A stretch of 64,000 nucleotides of DNA from Dictyophora rubrovolvata (GCA_029959195.1 CP114120.1:2542001-2606000); one strand, 5' to 3'. Shown: positions 1 through 15,016, numbered from the stretch's first letter. Made by a program: numbers and translations. The notes: generated by a model from the letters alone, not told the origin.

Positions 1-830
1 GGTGCATCCATTTTGGTGTGGTCTCGTTACTTTTTTGCGTTGTTCCGGATGCGCAGAACGATGTTTAATTGTTGCCCTTGGGCGACGTGTTGTTTCCGGT
101 GAGTTTTGCATACAGGAAGATGTCAAGGACGAAAGTGAGGGGCGAGAATCAAGTCTGTCTGATAGAAGGTGGGTTAAGTTTGGTTCAACTTGAAGTGAAT
201 GAGACTTAGGGCCAACGAGGGGCTGTGGCGAGTATTGTGGGCGCAAGTATCCTTGACGCGTGAAGGTCTGACACTCTGGGGATAGTCCGTTGACGACGTT
301 GTGCTCAAAGTCATTCGGGACAAGTGGAACGGTCTGAGTGGGTGGCGAGGGTGTAAATGAAGCAGGTGAAAGGTGAAAGGATCCAGAATGTGGGGTAAAA
401 GGTGGTAACTTCATACCTAATTGAGGCGTTCCTATATCATAAGGCGAATCATTCTCAAAACCTTGAATAGCAGCCGACGAGCCCGAGTCGCTTCTCTGTG
501 CTGAGTGAGCCATCAAAGTTGCTCTTTGGGATTTCTCGCAGTTCTTTTCTGAGCGAGGTTGTTGAGGAAAGATATGTGGATTGGTGTATACATCGTGTAA
601 AATGGTTCTTATTGGAGGTAATAATTGCTTTGGTGATATTGTGTGGCGTTGTCTATCCTCACTGGCAGTATCAGGGTTGTCATACGGGTCGAAGCGGCGG
701 CTTTCTCTAAGAAAGGCTTAATTCTGGGCGCCGAAGGAGGAGAAATAAAGGAAGACTTTTTACCTTTGTTTATGTTTAGAGTACCGTAGTAGAAAGGGCT
801 AGGAGTACCAGGAAGTGATGTGAGCGCCAT
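1..830 (-). CDS. N-terminal part of a Ser/Pro-rich hypothetical protein (runs off left edge)
   Basis: The ATG at 830 opens with MALTSLPGTPSPFYYG. A short intron (about 763-717, GT...AG) joins exon 2, which stays open without a stop to base 1 and continues outside the window. The roughly 250 visible residues are rich in Ser, Pro, Thr and Gln. They include a LPPIRTIL segment near residue 55, similar in style to short hydrophobic motifs of fungal transcription regulators, and a basic stretch near the window edge (RRPRATIKHR...EQRKKVTRPH) that could be a nuclear signal or lead into a DNA-binding domain. No folded domain is visible here. It is divergent from the gene starting at 1918. A transcription factor is my guess only; the C-terminal part is needed. 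Confidence 0.6.
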
Positions 831-1917
831 TTAAATTGGGTTTCTGATTGAAATAAGTATCTCAAGCTCACCTGCATTGATATGTATTACTCAGGGACAA
901 ATATTCAAATGAAAGAATGCTTTGAGTACTCGAGGTCAAGACGGAAAGGGCCTAATGTGCTTTGTGGTATGTTTATATATATATTTGCCCTACTCGGCCA
1001 AAACTCCAGCCTCCGTGATGGGAAAAACAGAGGTTGAAAAGCAACCACAACAAAAAAGATATGGTCTCATCTCTCTTTTCTAAAAAAATATGGAGCTTCT
1101 CGAAACACCGCGTAGCTTAATTATGCATGGTTTCATCTCGCAAGGATCTTAACCTCATGGTAATCATACAGACTCGGCCTAGCCTACAGCTGAGGGCACA
1201 GCATCAGTATAGAAACTTGATATACTAAAAATCACGTGGCATGGTATTAGTACATTGGCAATTGAAAATTCAATGCCAGTCAGCGTTCCATGAGGGAAAG
1301 AATGCTAAAAATGGGAAATCTAACTCCCATTATAATTCTAAAGAGAGTAAGGCTCGCAAGAAATCCCCATTGACGAAATACTGGCATTGTAATTTATTCA
1401 CCGTGGGTGGGACAGAATAGGGGAGCTCGACTGACAAGTACTTGGAATTTTCCGGTTCATTCTTTTTGATGGTCGAAAACAAGGTTCGGAAAGTTGCTAC
1501 GAATTATATGTCGGATTATAAGCGGTTTAGCGAATCATTAATGGCACGCTCGTGCCAAGACTTAAAAAGCCATTAACCACTTGGATAACTTGTTGAAGAT
1601 GCTGACCGATAAATGAAGATAAATAGCACAGCGGCGAGAGGAGTTTCAAACAAGAACGAAGATAGAAAGCTCGCCCATTCTACAGACAGGTTTTTAATGA
1701 AGAGGATTGCAAAAGACAGGGCGTTAGCAGAAATCTGGAGACGCGTCAGATTCCGGCACCCCGGCTGAACACGACCTTTGTCATCCTCGGACGGCCAGTT
1801 CTTGCCGGAACGTTCCCTGGATCACGAAATCGCGGAGGCAAATCAAATTGTCTTTTGACGCTCACAACCAACTCCACAAGCAACGAGTGAACTGGCCGCA
1901 TAGCTCATGCTCGTAAA
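831..1917. promoter_or_regulatory. Intergenic region between two divergent genes
   Basis: About 1.09 kb separates the start codons at 830 (-) and 1918 (+), so it must hold both promoters. It is AT-rich in places, with a TATATATATA run near 972-981. No ORF with protein-like composition and no RNA gene was seen. Confidence 0.5.
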
Positions 1918-3379
1918 ATGACCCAATCAAGACAACCAACACCACTGAAGACAAAGACACGCCTTAAAGCTACGCGTGTTTCCGCACAGCTTCATGCGGA
2001 GCTATCAGAATATGGCGCCCTTTTGCGCGCTATACGGACGAGCGAGATGAGTGATTTGACTGGGGAGTTGATCAGGGCTGGTAAAAGGCAGAGGGACGCT
2101 CGCAGTGATGATAGGGAAGGAGAGGAAGAAGAACAGAGTATTGCTCATCGGGTGCGTAAACGACCCCGCCTCTCAACCGTGTTGAATGGGACGTCGGATC
2201 GGGTTCAAGATTCAGTTTTGGACGCCAATGCTGTCGCATCGGACACTTCCAAAAAATCCAAAAGTAAAAACAATAAAAAACACAAGCAAAGTGACATATC
2301 GACTTCGTGGCCTTTTTTTCCCGAACATTGTCCAACGCCTGAATTCGACTTTGAAGAAGAAATAACTACCGTTGCTGAGAAGTGGTTTCGTGACTTTAAT
2401 CGGACCCAAGGTGCAAGGACTAACACAATCCGAAATGATGAAGGAGGGACATCTGGAACTAATGACACCGCTAAACATACACGTGCCGTAAACGACGAAC
2501 CGTTTCCAAATCTAAACATACGTCCTCTTCTACTCTCCACGAACACATTTCTAAACACACTCCTTTCAAACCTCGCACGCCACAGACCCCGCACGTGTAA
2601 TGTCGAAAAGGGAAAAGTGGCACCAATGCAGTGGGTTGATGTTTTGGAAATTGTAGGTTCAATGGGTGATCCTGGGTTAGACTTTGAGTAAGTAGTCTTT
2701 GTTGTCTTGTTTTAGTATTAATGTCTTTCCAGGACGCTGAATCAAATCCAAAACCGTCTTTGTGAAATCTATGGTCATGAGGAGTGTATTGGTAGGCCAG
2801 ATACAATGCACTTAATTTGAATCAAATTTCTGACAATTTTTCAGCGCTCAAGTCCGTTCAAGCGATTTCTAAATCCAAGCAAACTCTTCAGGAAATGGAT
2901 AAGATATTTCAAAGCACGCTCCTCGATAGCATTTCCATTCCTAGCCGTGAGTTCTTTCGAAGATCAAGAATTGTACCATTATTTACTTTCGTTCTAGTAA
3001 TACGAAAGAGGATGCAAGCTACCGAACGTGTCGAGGGGGAAGAAAAAGTTGAGGGTGAAGAGACGAAAGCGACAATGGCGATGACGTAAGTATTGCGTAC
3101 TGTTGAGTGCGAAGGGGATGACAATGAATATAAACGATAATAAGCAGGGAGGCAGCGGGTGAATCCCGTTCCACACCATCAACTTCAATTGCTGCAGAAC
3201 AACCCAACATGCACACCCGCGCTTGCTCAATATCAGATCCACAACCCAATGCATCTACCTCGGACTTGGAGGAGGTCACATCTCAAGATTCGAGCAGCGA
3301 TTCTTCTTCCGAGTCGGATGTGCCAGAACCAATAACAAGGATGACCCGATCCAAGAGCCAGGCTCGGGTTCAAACCTGA
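1918..3379 (+). CDS. Hypothetical nuclear protein, possibly Rrn9-like (RNA polymerase I initiation factor)
   Basis: Exon 1 runs from 1918 to about 2690. Four short introns follow (donors near 2691, 2780, 2950 and 3088) and the frame ends at TGA 3377-3379. By eye the protein is about 400 aa. Near residues 30-60 it has YGALLRAIRTSEMSDL followed by a basic segment, which recalls the Rrn9 domain consensus (leucine-rich, then LL-R-hR-phi-L). Next come an acidic, Lys-rich region (EGEEEEQ; KKSKSKNNKK) and a more structured part ending with WVDVLEIVGSMGDPGLDFE and a helical segment. The C-terminus is Ser/Asp/Glu-rich. A nuclear protein is likely from the composition; the Rrn9 assignment is tentative. 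It is convergent with the kinase-like gene, only about 130 bp away. Confidence 0.55.
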
Positions 3380-3512
3380 ATTCTTCAGGTACCTCTATAT
3401 TAGCATTACAGAACATTGCATTTTGATAGAATGTCAGGAAATAGAATGTAATACAGGGATTGGGTGAAAGAATTCCAGAGGGTGTCTAATCTATATAAGC
3501 CCGCTGTCGGAA

Positions 3513-5810
3513 TCATGCAGCAAAAGCATCACTACCAAGCTCAAATCCCAAATTTTGCTTCGAAAATTTACGCATCTCGTTTTCCAATTCATCTTCGAAC
3601 GACATTCCTATACCTCCTCTAACCCAACGTCGGAACTGTCATATAACATCAGTGATGGCCTAACATCTATTAACCAGTTTGAGAACGCACTTTACTGATC
3701 CAAAATGCCACGTCTATCGAGAAAATAATAACTATGTACTTGAGGTGATGCCAGCGTTGGATCATCCGCTCGTTTAGAGACAATCCAGGGGCCTGAGAGA
3801 GAATACTAGAAGCCCAGCGACCGACAATTTTCACTCGGTTAACAGGTGACCCAAGAGCCTGATTATTTCCTGGGAATTGATATATAAATAAATAAGCTCA
3901 TGCAAAACCCTTGTGACGTAAACCGATAATGGTCACCTTGCACCATCCGCATATTCCGGCCGAGAAACACCAAGGCCTTGGGAAAGCGATCTGTGTCCTC
4001 TAGGAATTTCCGAAGTTTCTCTTTCATAACCAAGCTCCTTTCATAAGGATCTAGCTCCTTCTTTTCAACTGATAGATTTGGCTAAGTGATATTTGGGCAG
4101 TGAAAGATAAAAAGGATGCATACTATTTTGTGACGTCTGTGGGTTCGGCTTTGATTTCCATGGCTTCAACAAAACACCACTTGCAAGGAGATCTAAACTA
4201 CCCTTTCCGATGCCCCATTTCATACCTATCTCCCTCATATCTTCCGAATCACCACTTAACAAAGCCTTCCATAATCGTGCATAATCTTTCCGGAGATCGT
4301 CTGGCATAGTGATGTACAAGCCATGATCAATCAAAACAAGCTGAGGCGTGTTTGCAGGAGCCCGACGTCGGATGATGATGTTCCCCGGATGGGGATCACA
4401 GTGTACGAAACCCCATTTAAATATTTGGATACTGAAGAGAGACACGAGGATTTCCATGATGGCACGTGCCCCTCCAGTTATAGGTTTGTTTGAGAGTTGG
4501 GGAGAGCCGACGCCGTCCCATTTTGGATTTTTTAAAACGTAGTCGTTATCTGCATTTGGCGATCGAGGGGAACCGTTGAGAAGACGTGAAACTGCTCGTT
4601 GATCGCTGAGTTTGACTCCGTCGATATATTCGGCAGTCATGATTTTTGAAGTGGTATATTCAGGGTATACCTATAATATTGTAAGTAATTAGCAATTGAG
4701 AAAGAAATCAATCAAGAAAGTAATCGTACCATGGGTACATAAACTTTATCTGCCAGCGCTGGTTCTGAAGCTATTAGCTTTGCAGTTGCCTGGGCATTCT
4801 CAGCTTCTTTCAGGAAGTCCAACTCGAGTCGTAGGTGAGAAGATATGAAGTCTGTTTAAGAAAATCATCGTTATTCATTTAGAGAGACAACCGGAAACAT
4901 AACCTACCGACAAGGAAATAAATAGGCATATCAAAAACCCATCTGCGATGAACCATATCATTCAATATATCAAGTCCGAAAGCCGTTCACTTACTTTTCA
5001 TAAACCCACATCAAAGCCTTGTACGCCGCCAAGTCCCATTCAACCTGCTTGATAACAGCAGGTTTCTGAACTTTGACAGCTACCCATACATCTGAATCCT
5101 CTATATTTTTCTTTTTTAGTTTTGCACGATGTACTTGGGCGATGCTAGCACTAGCAACGGCGCGTTCTTCGAATTCAGAAAAGACACCATTTTCACCCGC
5201 GGGAGGACGACCGAACTCGGATATGAAAACGCGCTCTACTTCAGAATAGGAAACTTGAGGTGCGTCGTCGAATAATCTGCTGAAACGAACTTGGAACGGT
5301 GCGGGTAATAGGGCACTATTGGCTGCTAGAGCTTGACCTTGAAAAAAGCAACAGTAGGCAAAATTAGCTTAGAGAGAGGATGATCACGTTTGAAGCTAAC
5401 CAAGTTTAATGTAAAGCCCTCCATTTTCGACAAGTAACTTGTAAAGTCTCTCTGCTACTCTTTCATGCAAGTCCATGATCTTTGAAGCTTGTCCCGGCTG
5501 GAAATTTATCTTATAGTCGGCAGCTACTACCGCTCCCTGAAGTTGTTTGTTAATCGGATATAAAGAAACAATCAAAAAGTTAGACAATTACAGTGTACAG
5601 TGTGCGTAAATTTCTTCCAAAAGCTGAAGCATTGAAATACTTGTCAAAGACGTAAATTCCTGCACCACACGTGAAGACGTAGCCCGTGCGCCTGAACCAA
5701 ATACGACTTTTTTGTCGAGGAGGAGTATTAGAGGCAGTGGTTATACGTCTTCTTGGGTATTTAGAATCGGTAACACAACGCCGCAACTGGAGAAAGCCAT
5801 GGTTGAGCAT
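3513..5810 (-). CDS. ABC1/ADCK (UbiB-type) atypical kinase-like protein, probably mitochondrial
   Basis: The start is taken as the ATG at 5810; a TTG-initiated extension just upstream is less likely. About ten exons give roughly 600 aa, ending at TGA 3515-3513. In order: an Arg-rich N-terminus (LRRCV...KYPRRR) suiting a mitochondrial presequence; a hydrophobic segment (YVFTCGAGIYVF); the GGLYIKLGQA segment, which fits the KxGQ motif of the ADCK family; SIAQVHRA (Ala-rich loop); VAVKVQKP (nucleotide-binding Lys); GFVHCDPHPGN (catalytic loop) and LIDHGLY (metal-binding DxG-like). Family members support coenzyme Q synthesis or lipid homeostasis in mitochondria or plastids. A decayed partial copy of the 5' half, with its promoter, lies at 44700-45420 on the + strand. 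Confidence 0.88.
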
Positions 5811-6330
5811 TAAAAGCGTTGTAAGATAATTTTCAGTCCTCAAGACGTGATGACGAAACTTTGTCGGCCGATCGGCGTTGTTTACCTAATTGGATGTGAC
5901 TTGGACAATGTCACGGTTTGGTCACCACAATCAGTCGCTTTATCGTCTAAGGGTGATAGGATGCGTGGAAGACAAGCTGTCTGTAATTGTGAAAATATGT
6001 GATCTGGAATATGTCATTTTTTGATGGAATGTGCGTCGTTAACGTTTAAAGGAACTCGGATACTTCAAGCTGGACCCGTCTGTGCGCGATTTCGGACAAA
6101 GTTTAGGTATCAAATTAGTGTCAAATGAGCAGAATCCTGGTGCTGCAGGGATGAATGTTGAAGCGCATACGAATGAGGTATCTCGAAATCTGACGTTCTA
6201 TTTGTCCTTGGATTACATACACGCTGTAAACAAGTTTGTCTTTCTCCGTTCAGTTCCAGAAAAAAAACCATGCAGTTATGCAGCCATGCAATCTAAAATA
6301 AAATTGCGCGCAAGAAAGATCCCGAGGGAT
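5811..6330. other. Intergenic region, ADCK promoter and GH47 3' side
   Basis: No gene recognised. The part next to 5810 is the ADCK promoter, because related sequence also precedes the ADCK relic near 44700-44812. A 92-aa frame at 6082-6360 overlaps the 3' end of the mannosidase gene on the other strand and has no family resemblance. Confidence 0.4.
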
Positions 6331-8660
<2,330 letters not shown>

Positions 8661-9389
8661 TTCGAGAGCTCGAGGTAAAAGAGTGTAACTCATGTTTGTG
8701 TGTGTGTGTGTGTGGAGCGAATTGAAAACAGCGTCTATGGCGGTGTCATTCAAGTTATCGATTTCCTGAATAAGCCAAAAGATATTAGAATGGCATAAGG
8801 TCTCAATATTATGCAACGCACTCGAGAGCGATGAATAAAGAAAATAGCAAAACAGGTTTCGTTATATAAAAAGTCGTGAACGAAGGCCTTGCAAGCCCGA
8901 CGCCGGATGCCGTCGCCGATTCAAACACGGTTGATTCGGCAACTTTGCACCAGTGGGGAAAAAAAGAGAACCATGTTCCGAAGCAAAAGTTCATTTTCAA
9001 ATTTAACCCGAGATTGTCTATTAATTAACGTGATTATCATGATGCAAGATAAGCTACGCGGACTCATGGATCAAACCAAGATATATATATCAAGGCTTAT
9101 TTATCTGCGGCCTGCGGCTATTATATTAATCACGCTGGATGTGATCATAAAGCGTAAAAGCCTTACCGTATGTCGACGAGGCTCAGAGAAGAAATTTCAT
9201 TATTATCCACGAGGCGGAAGTGCGTGGTGTAGAGGCAGAGCCTGACGCTCACTTTATTCAGGTCTGCGGATCCGCCATTTATTTATAAATATTACCAAGT
9301 ATTACATCGATGTAAGGACTTTGTCAAAAAACGACATTATTTAATATCCTAGACTCCGAACGCAAGTCAAATACAAATCAAACATCCAT
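8661..9389. other. Intergenic region with a (TG)n tract
   Basis: It holds the mannosidase promoter and the 3' flank of the P450 gene. A TG dinucleotide tract lies just downstream of 8690. The rest is AT-rich with no protein-like frame. Confidence 0.4.
8694..8713. repeat. TG microsatellite
   Basis: About nine TG units in a row, in the 5' leader/promoter of the GH47 gene, about 40 bp upstream of its ATG. Confidence 0.85.
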
Positions 9390-11530
9390 TCAAACATCCT
9401 GAAGAAGGGTTTCGGAAAACTTCATTCTGGGCTTAATAACATATTTAAACGGTTCGGGATACCTAAAACTAACATCAAAAGTGTCTCCCTAAACAAAAAA
9501 AAGAAAACTCACGTTATAGTCTCCCCTAAAAATCTCCCGGATGGAATATCAGGTTTACCATCTTTAACGACTGGTCCGAAATCGAACGCGGTTATTAAAG
9601 CAGCTGAGGCTAGCCATAGCATTGCATTGGCGAAATGTACACCAGGACAACTCCTATTAAAATAAAAAGACCCAGTTCGATCATTCCAGAAAGAAAGAGA
9701 GAAAGAAAGACAAACCTGCGACCGTAGCCGAACATAAAATCTCTTGGATCCTGTTGTTTGCCAAGCCGCCGACCATCTGCGTCAGACTTTTCGAGGAACC
9801 GCTCCGGTGCGAATTCGTTCGGATTAGGATACAATTTTTCATCGCGGTAGAAGAGGCTTTTATGAACATGGTTTAGATTAATTAATTGAAAAAGGGGACG
9901 GAAAAGGGGACGAACAAATTGTTTGTTATGAGGATAGCTCCTTTAGGAATGAAATAGCCATCGTGGACATCGTCTTCTCGAGCAACATGCTGAAGGCCTA
10001 TATAAAAAATGCTCATCAAGTGAATAGAAGTTAGAGATAAGAGTCATATTACCCAAGGGACCTATAGTGTATACACGGTGTATCTCCGTGCATAGTGCTT
10101 CGAAATACGGCAGATGGGGACGATCGGCTAAAGTAGGTAAACGATCGTCTCCAACGAGTGCCTGAATTTCCGCTTGAGCGCGTTTTAATTCGGGAGTGTG
10201 TCTGATTATGCCTAAAATGAAGCAAGACAATGCTGCGGCGGTCTATTATAGTAGTATTATCCAGCTATTGCTAGTGGAGTGGAGAAGAGATGTGGGAATA
10301 ATATAACTGACTGTGCTTGCACCACCTGTTATTGAATACGAGATGAAATGACGATATACCAAACGAGAGAAAAAAATATACCTGAGTAGATTCCCGCTGC
10401 AGCCCATTGAATAATTTTTCGTTGTTCCGCCGTGTATTCTCCCTTTTCCAAAATATCTGTTAGAAAACAAGATTGAGCTGTTCCCAATTTCTGAAGTCCG
10501 CGTCAAATGAGAAATCTATATGTAAACCAAGTATAATTTCAATATACCATCTGTTCTTTTGTCCAATTATAAGGGCGTTCCAGCATTTCATCCACGTCTT
10601 GACGATATTCCGTAGCTTTTGCTTTCCAAGCCGTGCCAGGAAACCAGCTGGGGACAAATCGAACTGAAGAAGCAATCACGATTATGAAATTAATAGTGAA
10701 AGGTTGTGAAAACACACGCATAGGGAAAATGTCGACGGCAAAAGCTCCACTTTGTATTGTTTCTCCAAAATGATCCATCGCCTTGTTAACTACCTCGACG
10801 AGGGGATCGTTTTCATCAACCACTTTATATCCATAGACAAGCATCAAAACAATAGATCCAGAATATCTGCATCAGAGGGGGAAAAAAAATGTAACTCTCG
10901 TCGTTCATGTACATATATCAAAAAAACACCCACAGTTGAAAGAGCTCCAGCTGCTTTTCCGGATTACTACTCACAATCCGAACCAAAAGTTTCCCAACCT
11001 CGGCACGAATAACACTCTCGAATCCTTCAACTTTCGAACGTGTGCCCATAAAATTGGAAATGTACTTGCGCTGTTCAGTCCATATATTATCGAACGGTCT
11101 TAACGCAGGACCATCCCCCCAGCCAACCAGTTCACCGGCCATCATAAACCTCGGACGCTCACTATACATACGACCCTTGGATTCTAGTATTTCTACCACG
11201 TATTTGGGATCGTTGAGAATGATGATGTGATTGTCTAGGACGTCAACGTGTACGATACCACCTTGCTGAAAGATCAAAGAAAGAAAAGAAAGAGCGTTTG
11301 ATCGAGTACAAACCATATATCTTAGCCCATTCTTCAAACTTTTTGTATGTCCGAGAATTGGGTATGTCTAAAAGGTTTCCAATCAACGGAAGCGGTTTCG
11401 GACCGGGTGGAAAAGGAAGTCCCCGTGCAGAGGCTGGTTGAGGTTTTTTAAATATTTTGTGGTAAAGGAAGAGCGATGAAGAAATAGCAATAAAAACGTA
11501 TAAGATGCTTGTCGAATTTGACTGGTCCAT
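9390..11530 (-). CDS. Cytochrome P450 monooxygenase (basidiomycete microsomal type)
   Basis: The start ATG is at 11530. The N-terminus has a membrane anchor (ILYVFIAISSSLFLYH) and the proline hinge LPFPPGPKPLPLIGNLL. About ten small exons give about 520 aa, ending at TGA 9392-9390. Family motifs are complete: I-helix AAGIYSGGASTT (oxygen activation), EIHR (the ExxR of the K helix), PERF, and the haem loop FGYGRRSCPGVHFANA with the thiolate Cys. Its length and motif spacing resemble the fungal CYP64/O-methylsterigmatocystin oxidoreductase-like group, but the substrate is unknown. A TATATATA box lies near 11589-11597. No other pathway gene is adjacent, so this is not clearly part of a metabolite cluster. 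Confidence 0.92.
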
Positions 11531-12215
11531 TATGTTGGAGTGGGGGGACTAGAGCGAACAGTGCTTTTTCATTGCCACCGTATTATAATGTATATATAGT
11601 ACACAGGACTCCGCGGATGACGAGGGGTTCATCGGCGTCCTATTCCCTTGCACTCTCCCATTTCCCGTAGGATTTGCTTCCATATGCCACTTGTTTTTAT
11701 TTGATTGTATTTATGTGTGTGGTTGCGTTCGGACGTATTTACGGTCTTACTAATCAGGTTTTTCATTCTTTAGTCCCCCGAATCGTTACAAATTCAGTTG
11801 ACATTTCTTCAGTGGTCGTATCCTTTAAACAATGTTGCTGGGCCTATGGTATTTTCCCTCGTGTTGACGATGGAGTAGCACGGTACCTTATCTTGTCTTC
11901 AAAACGACGGTGGTCCCAATCCCATTTAGAACCATACTAGTTGCGCTTCCACACCTGAAAATACCTCAGGTTGTGCAATCATTGTGGTTATTCCTACGGA
12001 CGCGAGCTTGACACCTAAGGTGGTGTCTATACAATGACATGGGATAGTGATGCAATCCAGATTCCCAAGAATATTGCTATGCAATGCGGACGCCTCTAGT
12101 TCTAAAGTACTGTTCGGGACGGCTTTCAGATATTACCGAACCGGTTTCCATGATTGTTGTCATCATCAACTTGATCTATACAGTATATCTATGAATGTAC
12201 AGGCTTATTCTTCTT
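11531..12215. other. Intergenic region without recognised gene
   Basis: Between the P450 start and the end of the dCMP deaminase relic. A + frame at 11674-11940 (88 aa) starts with a hydrophobic stretch but has no second feature supporting a gene. Confidence 0.4.
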
Positions 12216-13310
12216 CTACTCGAGTTCGGGTGGTGAATGTTGTCTCAGTACAACACCCGCTTCGTTAAAAAGGGCTTCAGTCCGATCATCTCTACAGAAA
12301 GCCCAATCAGAAAGACGGAAAAAACTGAGGCAAACATACACTTTCTAACTACATGCGACACCGACACGTTCTCTTCCAGCTTCGAGAAGGGCGTTTTCTT
12401 CCGCGTGGAGACAAACATTCGGCGAGGTTGTGGCCGGATAGAGCGTTGTCGTTGCATCGCTTGCAGCCTCCTTCGTTGCAGTTTGTGGGGTTGCGTGGGG
12501 TTCCGTTGTATCTGTCGCACGTTGTGAGGGTTTTTCTTTTTATGTTAGGGGCTAGGTGCTCGCCCGGTCACGAGAATGCGACGATCGCGGACTAGAATTG
12601 CTCCGACGCGACGTTTCATGCAGTTTGAGCGCTGTGAGGCTAGAGAAGCTAAAGTCTAGAGAAAGAAGAGATCAAAACAATACAAATGGATTCTCAGATT
12701 CTCTTGTTTGCCATAAAGTACGTATCCCATTTTGGACGGATTCGTTCTTGATTTGGGAGATTAAGAGAATGGAGACACGCGTATACATGTAGATCGGGTA
12801 AGAGTTGGAAAAATGTTTAATATTGAAATGTGAGATTGTCGGAATAAGTTTGCGGAGTGGGATGAACTTGAAGTAGTGGTAGTGGTAGTGGGATGATCGT
12901 AGAATGACGCGTCGTGTTCGGCTATGAATTCTTCGAGTTTGATATTATAGTTTGCGTATGCTTGACTACGGGAATGATGTAAAATGCGAAAAATTTATTT
13001 AGGGCTACTATTGCGCGTACTGCATTCTGAAGAATCTGGGTAAAATAGGCTACATCGCATGCTACAAAGTTGTTGAGCCAGTACCGTGATACGTGGTCGA
13101 GGAGAATCTGTAGGGTTTTAAAGAGAGTTGCGGAGGTGGATATTGAAGTGCTATTAGTGTTCTGAATAGTAGTTTTAGAGCGCATGCTGCGACCGGGAAG
13201 TATCTGAGTTCAACCTCTAGTCCCACTGCTTGAAAATTGTGTCTTTCGGTGAGGAACTGTTGAATAGATGATTTGCCTACGAATTGTGTGCCTATGATTG
13301 GGATGAACAT
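12216..13310 (-). pseudogene. Decayed dCMP deaminase gene
   Basis: The ATG at 13310 begins MFIPIIGTQFVGKSS, the P-loop-like N-terminus of fungal deoxycytidylate deaminases. Further pieces follow in several frames: LLDHVSRYWLNNFV (about 13110), KLEEFIAEHDASFYDH (about 12900), RSNCMKRRVGAILV, TGYNGTPRNPTNCNEGG, the zinc/catalytic HAEENALLEAGRERVG (HAEEN at 12407-12393) and the C-terminal DDRTEALFNEAGVVLRQ. The pieces cannot be joined. There is a frameshift just before HAEEN, the frame breaks between 12900 and 13200, and the segment that should carry the PCxxC zinc ligands after HAEEN is missing. One junction would need a GC-AG intron. The enzyme makes dUMP from dCMP for thymidylate synthesis; this copy cannot be active. 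N-terminal fragments also occur at 24421-24515 and 35351-35480. Confidence 0.85.
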
Positions 13311-13447
13311 GGTGGGGGGAGGAAAGAGGTATAAGCGCGTGTCAAACGCTGAAAGTCAATATAATACGTATTTGCTAGTACTTTTGTATTTACAAAGATC
13401 CATCCGACTCATACTCCAACCGTTGGCTAACCAGTCAAACCCTCCTA

Positions 13448-13468
13448 CAGTCACGCACAAAACTGTAC
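13448..13468 (+). repeat. Left terminal inverted repeat of the Tc1/mariner element
   Basis: Begins CAGTCACGCACAAAACTG and matches the complement of the right end at 15017-15037 with about two mismatches. Confidence 0.93.
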
Positions 13469-13679
13469 GCGCGCGCGTCGCTTTTGGTATATAATGAACA
13501 CAGTGTGCTCAATAAATTCTTTTAAATCACGAAAAAAATTGTGCGAATGCATGAATATAATAATTACAAAGTTTATTATAAGTACTTTTGGTAATTATCG
13601 TCCGTTGATACAATATAGGCTACTTTGTGTGACATGTACATGTGTACAGTTTTGTTCGTGTCATCAAAAATATAGAAAT

Positions 13680-14719
13680 CTAATATTTCGTATGCCCTCC
13701 CTTAGCTTTTTTCACTGCTGCTACCCTCCTTGGCATACTTTCAATGAGATCCTGACAAATCCTATCATCCATGTTCAACCAAACATCTTTGGCTCTTTCC
13801 CAGAGTTCATGTATGCTGGTAGGGTCTGTCTCATACCCAGCAAGCTGCCACTTCACAACCCCCCAAAGGTGCTCTATTGGATTTAGGTCGGGAGACTGTG
13901 GAGGCCATACCATGACATCAATTTCATAATCATTAAACCAAGCTTTCGCTTTTTTTGAAGTGTGTTTTGGGTCATTGTCCTGCTGGAAGATGAAGTCATC
14001 CACTTCCTTCCCAAAATACTCCAGAGATCCCTGCAACTCTTTCTCCAATATTTGACAATATAAATCAGCATCCATTTTCCCATCAATCTTGGTGGCCCAG
14101 CCTGTCCCCTCCCAAGAGAAACATCCCCAGATCATGATACATCCACCACCATGTTTCACAGCCTTATCCACCAGTCGATCATTTAAGGGTTCCCCTGGCC
14201 ATTTCCAAACCCACTTTTGTCCATCACATCCGAGACGATTTATTTTTGTTTCATCTGACCAGACAACCCGTTTCCAGTCCTCAATCGTCCAATTTTCATG
14301 TGCAATCGCCCAATCGAGCCTCTCCTTCTTATGCCGGGATGAGAGGAGGGGCTTTTTCACCTTTGTCATTGCCTTAAGACCAAAATTTTTGAGGCCGCTC
14401 GCATTGTGATAGCATGAAATGATATATCACTCGCATTTTGAAGTATTTTCTGGGCATCTACTGCTGTGGTTGCTTTTCCAGAAGTAAGACAATGGACAGC
14501 CTGCCGGATGTCAGTAGGAGAAAGTGACCGAGGACGACCACCGGTGGCTCGGGCAAGCTCATTTCGATATTCTTTTCTAATTTTAGTGATAACCCCATGA
14601 CTAACACCAGCTCTTTTGGCTATTTCCCTGACCAATGCCTTCGAATCAAGGAGACTGAGCATGCTGTCTACTCTTTCCTGAGGAAGTCGAATCATGCTCA
14701 ATTTTCCTGGCCTTTCCAT
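13680..14719 (-). pseudogene. Tc1/mariner transposase, one frameshift
   Basis: From the ATG at 14719 (MERPGKLSM) the first 110 or so residues carry a helix-turn-helix (ALVREIAKRAGVSHGVITKI) and the GRPRSLSPTD linker typical of the two-part paired-like DNA-binding domain. The catalytic part is in another frame: WSDETKIN (first Asp), QQDNDPKHTS (second Asp) and PDLNPIEHLW (Glu), with 34 residues between the second Asp and the Glu (DD34E). The two frames meet near 14390, where one base appears to be missing before SGLKNFGLKA. Catalytic residues are otherwise all present. As it stands only a truncated DNA-binding part or an N-terminally truncated catalytic part could be made, so the copy is probably non-autonomous. 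Confidence 0.9.
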
Positions 14720-15016
14720 CTCAAAAGTCTTCGATATTATATTACCTATCTGCATACAGTCATGTGACCCCAAGCCAATAGAAAACGAGCAATGCAAAAC
14801 CTTAGTTTACTTTCCAAAACTCAAAACACACAAAACTGTACACGTGATCTCCGCCTAATAATTTATAAAAGGCGAGTGAGCGAGAAACGATGAGCACAAG
14901 TCATCTTAACAAGTTATGTTATCACCATATCCAGGTATGTTCTCAAATAATTTGGTGATTTTAAGGATTTTATTAAGATTTTTATTTAAGGTACATTCCC
15001 AAAGTGACAGATGCGT

